Source: Candidatus Woykebacteria bacterium GWB1_45_5
Lineage (GTDB): Bacteria > Patescibacteriota > Microgenomatia > Woykebacterales > RBG-16-39-9b
Assembly (NCBI GenBank): GCA_001816645.1
Contig: MHCO01000035.1
Coordinates: 1 to 7,043 of the forward strand
Length of the DNA: 7,043 nt
Reading direction: 5' to 3'
Shown: positions 4,893-7,043 of the stretch, piece by piece
Position numbering within the stretch: the stretch's first letter is position 1
Layout of the letters: the number at the start of each line of letters is the position of its first letter
The notes under the pieces: generated by a model
Database searches by the model: none
The model's input: the letters and a program-made list of their open reading frames with translations, nothing else
Told to the model about the DNA's origin: nothing
Made by a program: the position numbers and the translations under genes

Positions 4893-5972
4893 ATGAAGGA
4901 GCAAGGGATCAAGCTGGTCGTGTCTTTGTTGCTCATCCTCTGGTTTTGGTGGGCAAGCAGCCTAGCTTTCTCACGATCGGTGATGGCTCAAACTACGCCA
5001 GCCAACCCTCCAGCTATCGTTGAGCAAAACTGTAGTCTGGCCAAGCCAGGAAAAATCACCGTTACTTTCCGTTGGCAACCTGCTGGTAGTGGCCCACAGT
5101 GGTTGGATATTAGCCTTTTCAACAACGGCTTTGCTTCCGGGACATTCGTTGGTATCGGGCCTTTCCCAGCGCAAACGAGTTCTTTTACTTGGGATGGGTT
5201 GACGCCGGGGAAGATGCATTATTTTCGGGTTAACACAATCACACCAAGTGGTTGGCAACCAACCCCGGTTCTTCCTTTTATGACCGGACAATGTGCTCCT
5301 GGAAGTTCACCGGGTTTCTACTACCTGGAATGTAGTAAAACCCAGCCGGGGAGAGTAGCAGTCACTTTCCGCTGGCAACCATCAGGGAAAGGGTCGCAGT
5401 GGCTAGATATTAGCCTCTACGCTAACGGTTTTGCTTCAGGTACCTTCATCGGGGTTGGGCCCTTTCCGGCTCAGACGAACTCTTTTACCTGGAACGGGTT
5501 GATACCGGCCAGGATGCATTATTTTCGAGTTAACACCCAGACTTTAGGAGGTTGGGAAGCAAGTCAGACGGTAGCTTTTTTCAGCGGCCGCTGCTCCAGC
5601 GCTGATAAAACGCCGTTGGGTGGGGGAAATAAAATCGTCCTCACCTTCGACGACTGCGGTAACCCCTACGTAGGGACAGTGCGGATTCTTGACATCCTCG
5701 CCCGCTATCAAGCCAAAGCACTTCTTTTCCCGACCGGTGCTTGTGTACAGCTAGTGGCGCCAGATGTTTTCGATCGGGCAATGGCCGAAGGGCATCTGAT
5801 GGGCAACCATACCTGGAATCATGTTGATATCACTGCTTTATCGGAAGAGCAGCTACGGTTTCAAATCGCCAACGGTCCGCCGCAAGCAGTGGGAGGTTAT
5901 TTCCGACCGCCCTACGGCGCTCACAATAGCTATACCGACGCTGTTGCGGCAGAGCTTGGGTACACACCGTAA
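4893..5972 (+). CDS. Secreted polysaccharide deacetylase (NodB domain) with two tandem Cys-framed modules, truncated by a frameshift
   Basis: The open frame gives 359 residues. A signal peptide is clear: MKEQGIK, a hydrophobic core at 7-25, and likely cleavage after VMA (residue 32). Two near-identical modules follow, C47-C134 and C147-C234, exactly 100 residues apart. The NodB domain starts near 246. Motif 1 is TFDD (251-254, with C255 where Gly is usual). Motif 2 is HTWNH (306-310); D254, H306 and H310 would bind the metal. Motif 3 is RPPYG (338-342). The family removes N- or O-acetyl groups from polysaccharides such as peptidoglycan or chitin-like glycans. The frame ends at tandem TAA TAA right after GYTP, but the missing motifs 4 and 5 continue in the -1 frame to 6157. 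A full protein would be about 421 residues. As written the enzyme would lack catalytic residues and be inactive. C255 and C284 could form a disulfide (inference). Confidence 0.85.
   Translation: MKEQGIKLVVSLLLILWFWWASSLAFSRSVMAQTTPANPPAIVEQNCSLAKPGKITVTFRWQPAGSGPQWLDISLFNNGFASGTFVGIGPFPAQTSSFTWDGLTPGKMHYFRVNTITPSGWQPTPVLPFMTGQCAPGSSPGFYYLECSKTQPGRVAVTFRWQPSGKGSQWLDISLYANGFASGTFIGVGPFPAQTNSFTWNGLIPARMHYFRVNTQTLGGWEASQTVAFFSGRCSSADKTPLGGGNKIVLTFDDCGNPYVGTVRILDILARYQAKALLFPTGACVQLVAPDVFDRAMAEGHLMGNHTWNHVDITALSEEQLRFQIANGPPQAVGGYFRPPYGAHNSYTDAVAAELGYTP
5031..5294 (+). repeat. Module copy 1 (88 residues, Cys to Cys)
   Basis: This segment encodes C47-C134 of the deacetylase protein. Its core words are VTFRWQPAG, QWLDISLF, FASGTFVGIGPFPAQT, FTWDGLTPG, MHYFRVNT and GW, ending in TGQC. 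The strand pattern and the GLTPG-x-x-HYFRVNT motif resemble a fibronectin type III fold. By hand count about 57 of 88 residues match copy 2. The terminal Cys pair suggests a disulfide. Confidence 0.8.
5331..5594 (+). repeat. Module copy 2 (88 residues, Cys to Cys)
   Basis: This segment encodes C147-C234, exactly 300 nt after copy 1 along the whole length with no indel. Nearly unchanged DNA words include GCATTATTTTCG and GTTAACAC near 5516-5536. The constant period and high similarity indicate tandem duplication of module plus linker. Confidence 0.8.
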
Positions 5973-6157
5973 TAATCTGGGACATCGATACAAACGACTG
6001 GCGAGGTCGGAGTGCAGCGGAAATTGTTAACACTGTTATCGCTGGTGCTCAATCTGGGGCAGTGGTACTGATGCATTTCCACGCCGCCCATACGCCGGAG
6101 GCCCTGCCGACTATTATCGAAACCCTCCAGTCGACTGGGTACATTATCAGTTGGTGA
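5969..6157 (+). pseudogene. Severed C-terminal part of the NodB deacetylase domain (-1 frame)
   Basis: From base 5969 the -1 frame reads VIIWDIDTNDWRG and so on for 62 codons to TGA at 6155-6157. It supplies motif 4 (the DIDTNDW segment) and motif 5 (VVLMHFH), and ends with the usual GYIISW C-terminus. It joins smoothly to the upstream GYTP, so the two parts were one gene. The simplest explanation is loss of one base (probably a G) near 5969, since CCGGTAATA would restore GYTPVIIWD. It has no start codon or ribosome binding site of its own. The break could be a true mutation or a sequencing or assembly error. Confidence 0.9.
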
Positions 6158-6169
6158 GAGATCCTGCAA

Positions 6170-6202
6170 GGCATCCTCCGATTATCGGCGGGTGCCTTTT
6201 TT
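6170..6202 (+). terminator. Rho-independent terminator after the deacetylase gene
   Basis: The stem pairs GGCA (6170-6173) with TGCC (6193-6196), has a T-G wobble, CC with GG, one mismatch, then CCGA (6178-6181) with TCGG (6185-6188) around a TTA loop. Six T residues (6197-6202) follow. It lies 13 bases after the TGA of the restored deacetylase frame, which fits 6157 as the true gene end. Confidence 0.88.
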
Positions 6203-6203
6203 C

Positions 6204-6232
6204 TTGCTTTTTTAAGCAATTTTTGCTATAGT
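6204..6232 (+). promoter_or_regulatory. Extended -10 promoter of the beta-lactamase-like gene, overlapping a small inverted repeat
   Basis: TATAGT (6227-6232) is preceded by TGC, an extended -10. TTGCTT (6204-6209) lies 17 nt upstream as a weak -35. TTGCTT also pairs with AAGCAA (6214-6219), and TTTTT follows, so the same bases form a 6-bp hairpin with a T-tract. This may be a second weak terminator or an operator-like palindrome. Confidence 0.55.
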
Positions 6233-6264
6233 TTCCGCTTCCGAAAAAAATCAGGAGGAGAGAG

Positions 6265-7043
6265 ATGAAGAAAAGCACCTTAGCAATTGCATTCGCGGTG
6301 GGTATCGCTGGTTTTCTCATCGCTTCCTGCGTGTTGGCAGCGGCACCGTCCGGCGAGCTGACTGGCGATACGGTTACGCCGGTGGGAGAGACCAACGCTA
6401 GCGTAACAATCGCTAGCGACTATTTGCCCGACCCGGAACAGGCAGTGGAAACAGTGACCGGACCAGCCGAGCGGCTTGATTCCTATCGTCAAGAGTGTAG
6501 CCGCCGGCAGAGCGGAGAGATTTCCACTACTTTCGGTTGGCTTCCCTCTGGCGGTGGGTTGCAGTGGCTAGACATTAGTCTCTTCCCCAACGATTTTGCT
6601 CCCGGGACATACATTGGCATCGGCCCGTTCTTACCGGAAGCAGCAAGTTTTATTTGGGGCGGCCTGATGCCTGGAAGGGTTCACTACCTCAGAGTGAATA
6701 CCCTGACTGCTTATGGTTGGAAGCCCTCCGAAACTCTCGTTTTTGGTACTGGTAGGTGCCAAGGCGGGGTGGTGGTAGAAACGCCGACGCCGGATTTTAT
6801 GGCGCTGCAGCAAAGCTTGGCCGAGGCAGTGGAAAGTTCTGGATTGACAGATGCTGCTGTTGCGGTCACTGACCTGCAGACCGGTGAGACAGTGAGTGTC
6901 AATGGAGATCGCCCTCACCTTGGTGGCTGTGTAATGAATTTCTTTGTCCTCCTACAAGCCACCTTGGATGTCCAAAACGGACTTTACCCAGAAAGTGTAG
7001 TTGGCAGTTTGATCAGCGCCACGATTTGGAGTAGTAACCCGGG
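6265..7043 (+). CDS. Secreted module plus class-A beta-lactamase-like domain protein (3' end outside window)
   Basis: The ATG at 6265 follows AGGAGG (6253-6258) by six bases. In all, 259 codons are in view and the frame is open at the window end. The N-terminus has a charged start and a hydrophobic core to about 27. IASC (19-22) could be a lipobox making this a lipoprotein; Sec cleavage after AAA is the alternative. A Thr/Val-rich spacer leads to one copy of the Cys-framed module (C78-C165) shared with the upstream deacetylase. From about 180 the sequence (AVAVTDLQTGETVSVNGDRP, then VMNFFVLLQ, then ISATIWSSNP) follows the N-terminal pattern of the beta-lactamase2 serine-hydrolase fold. Where SxxK is expected it reads C222-V-M-N225. 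The SDN-like position reads S256-S-N258. Either the domain is a non-catalytic binding version or it uses a different mechanism. Family assignment is moderate because the KTG region is outside the window. Confidence 0.75.
   Translation, partial: MKKSTLAIAFAVGIAGFLIASCVLAAAPSGELTGDTVTPVGETNASVTIASDYLPDPEQAVETVTGPAERLDSYRQECSRRQSGEISTTFGWLPSGGGLQWLDISLFPNDFAPGTYIGIGPFLPEAASFIWGGLMPGRVHYLRVNTLTAYGWKPSETLVFGTGRCQGGVVVETPTPDFMALQQSLAEAVESSGLTDAAVAVTDLQTGETVSVNGDRPHLGGCVMNFFVLLQATLDVQNGLYPESVVGSLISATIWSSNP
6496..6759 (+). repeat. Module copy 3 (88 residues, Cys to Cys)
   Basis: This segment encodes C78-C165 of the beta-lactamase-like protein, with the same Cys-to-Cys spacing as copies 1 and 2 and no indel. 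It shares QWLDISLF, GTYIGIGPF, GL-P-G, HYLRVNT and GW, and ends in TGRC. By hand count about 50 of 88 residues match copy 1, so it diverged earlier than the copy 1/copy 2 split. Confidence 0.78.

Noticed and set aside
6147..6492. Minus-strand open frames over the deacetylase-to-beta-lactamase-like gap
   Set aside because: They cross a terminator, a promoter and the 5' end of a well-supported plus-strand gene, and have no family resemblance.

Overview
The window looks like part of a bacterial chromosome, most plausibly from an uncultivated lineage of the Patescibacteria/CPR kind. That placement is an inference. It rests on an Mfd without its C-terminal D7 domain, a DnaX with a repeat-filled linker, arrays of 7-nt repeats, palindromic repeats between genes, and a dnaX-ybaB pair without the usual recR after it. 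No rRNA, tRNA, CRISPR array, transposase or integrase is visible.

Left part (1-3615), information processing. The window opens inside mfd, the transcription-repair coupling translocase. Its stop codon overlaps the stop of a convergent small DUF3465-family gene (minus strand). A 7-nt tandem repeat array lies directly upstream of that gene and appears to supply part of its promoter. A putative plus-strand promoter at 1261-1290 then opens a long leader (about 1297-1532) full of GC-rich inverted repeats, followed by dnaX (clamp-loader gamma/tau). The dnaX gene itself carries two repeat-like insertions, one in the zinc loop and one in the linker. A long hairpin separates dnaX from ybaB.

Middle (3616-4807). 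A repeat-bearing spacer with a promoter precedes an LpxL/HtrB-like membrane acyltransferase, which ends in a clear rho-independent terminator.

Right part (4808-7043), secreted envelope proteins. Two genes on the same strand each have their own promoter and Shine-Dalgarno site, with a strong terminator between them. The first is a signal peptide plus two tandem 88-residue Cys-framed modules plus a NodB polysaccharide deacetylase domain. It is broken by a single-base frameshift near 5969 that cuts off catalytic motifs 4 and 5. The second, running off the window, is a signal peptide (possibly lipoprotein) plus one copy of the same module plus a class-A beta-lactamase-like domain in which the SxxK motif reads CxxN. 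The shared module, FnIII-like in pattern, ties these proteins together as a possible cell-wall-modifying or wall-binding pair. This is the most novel-looking content of the window.
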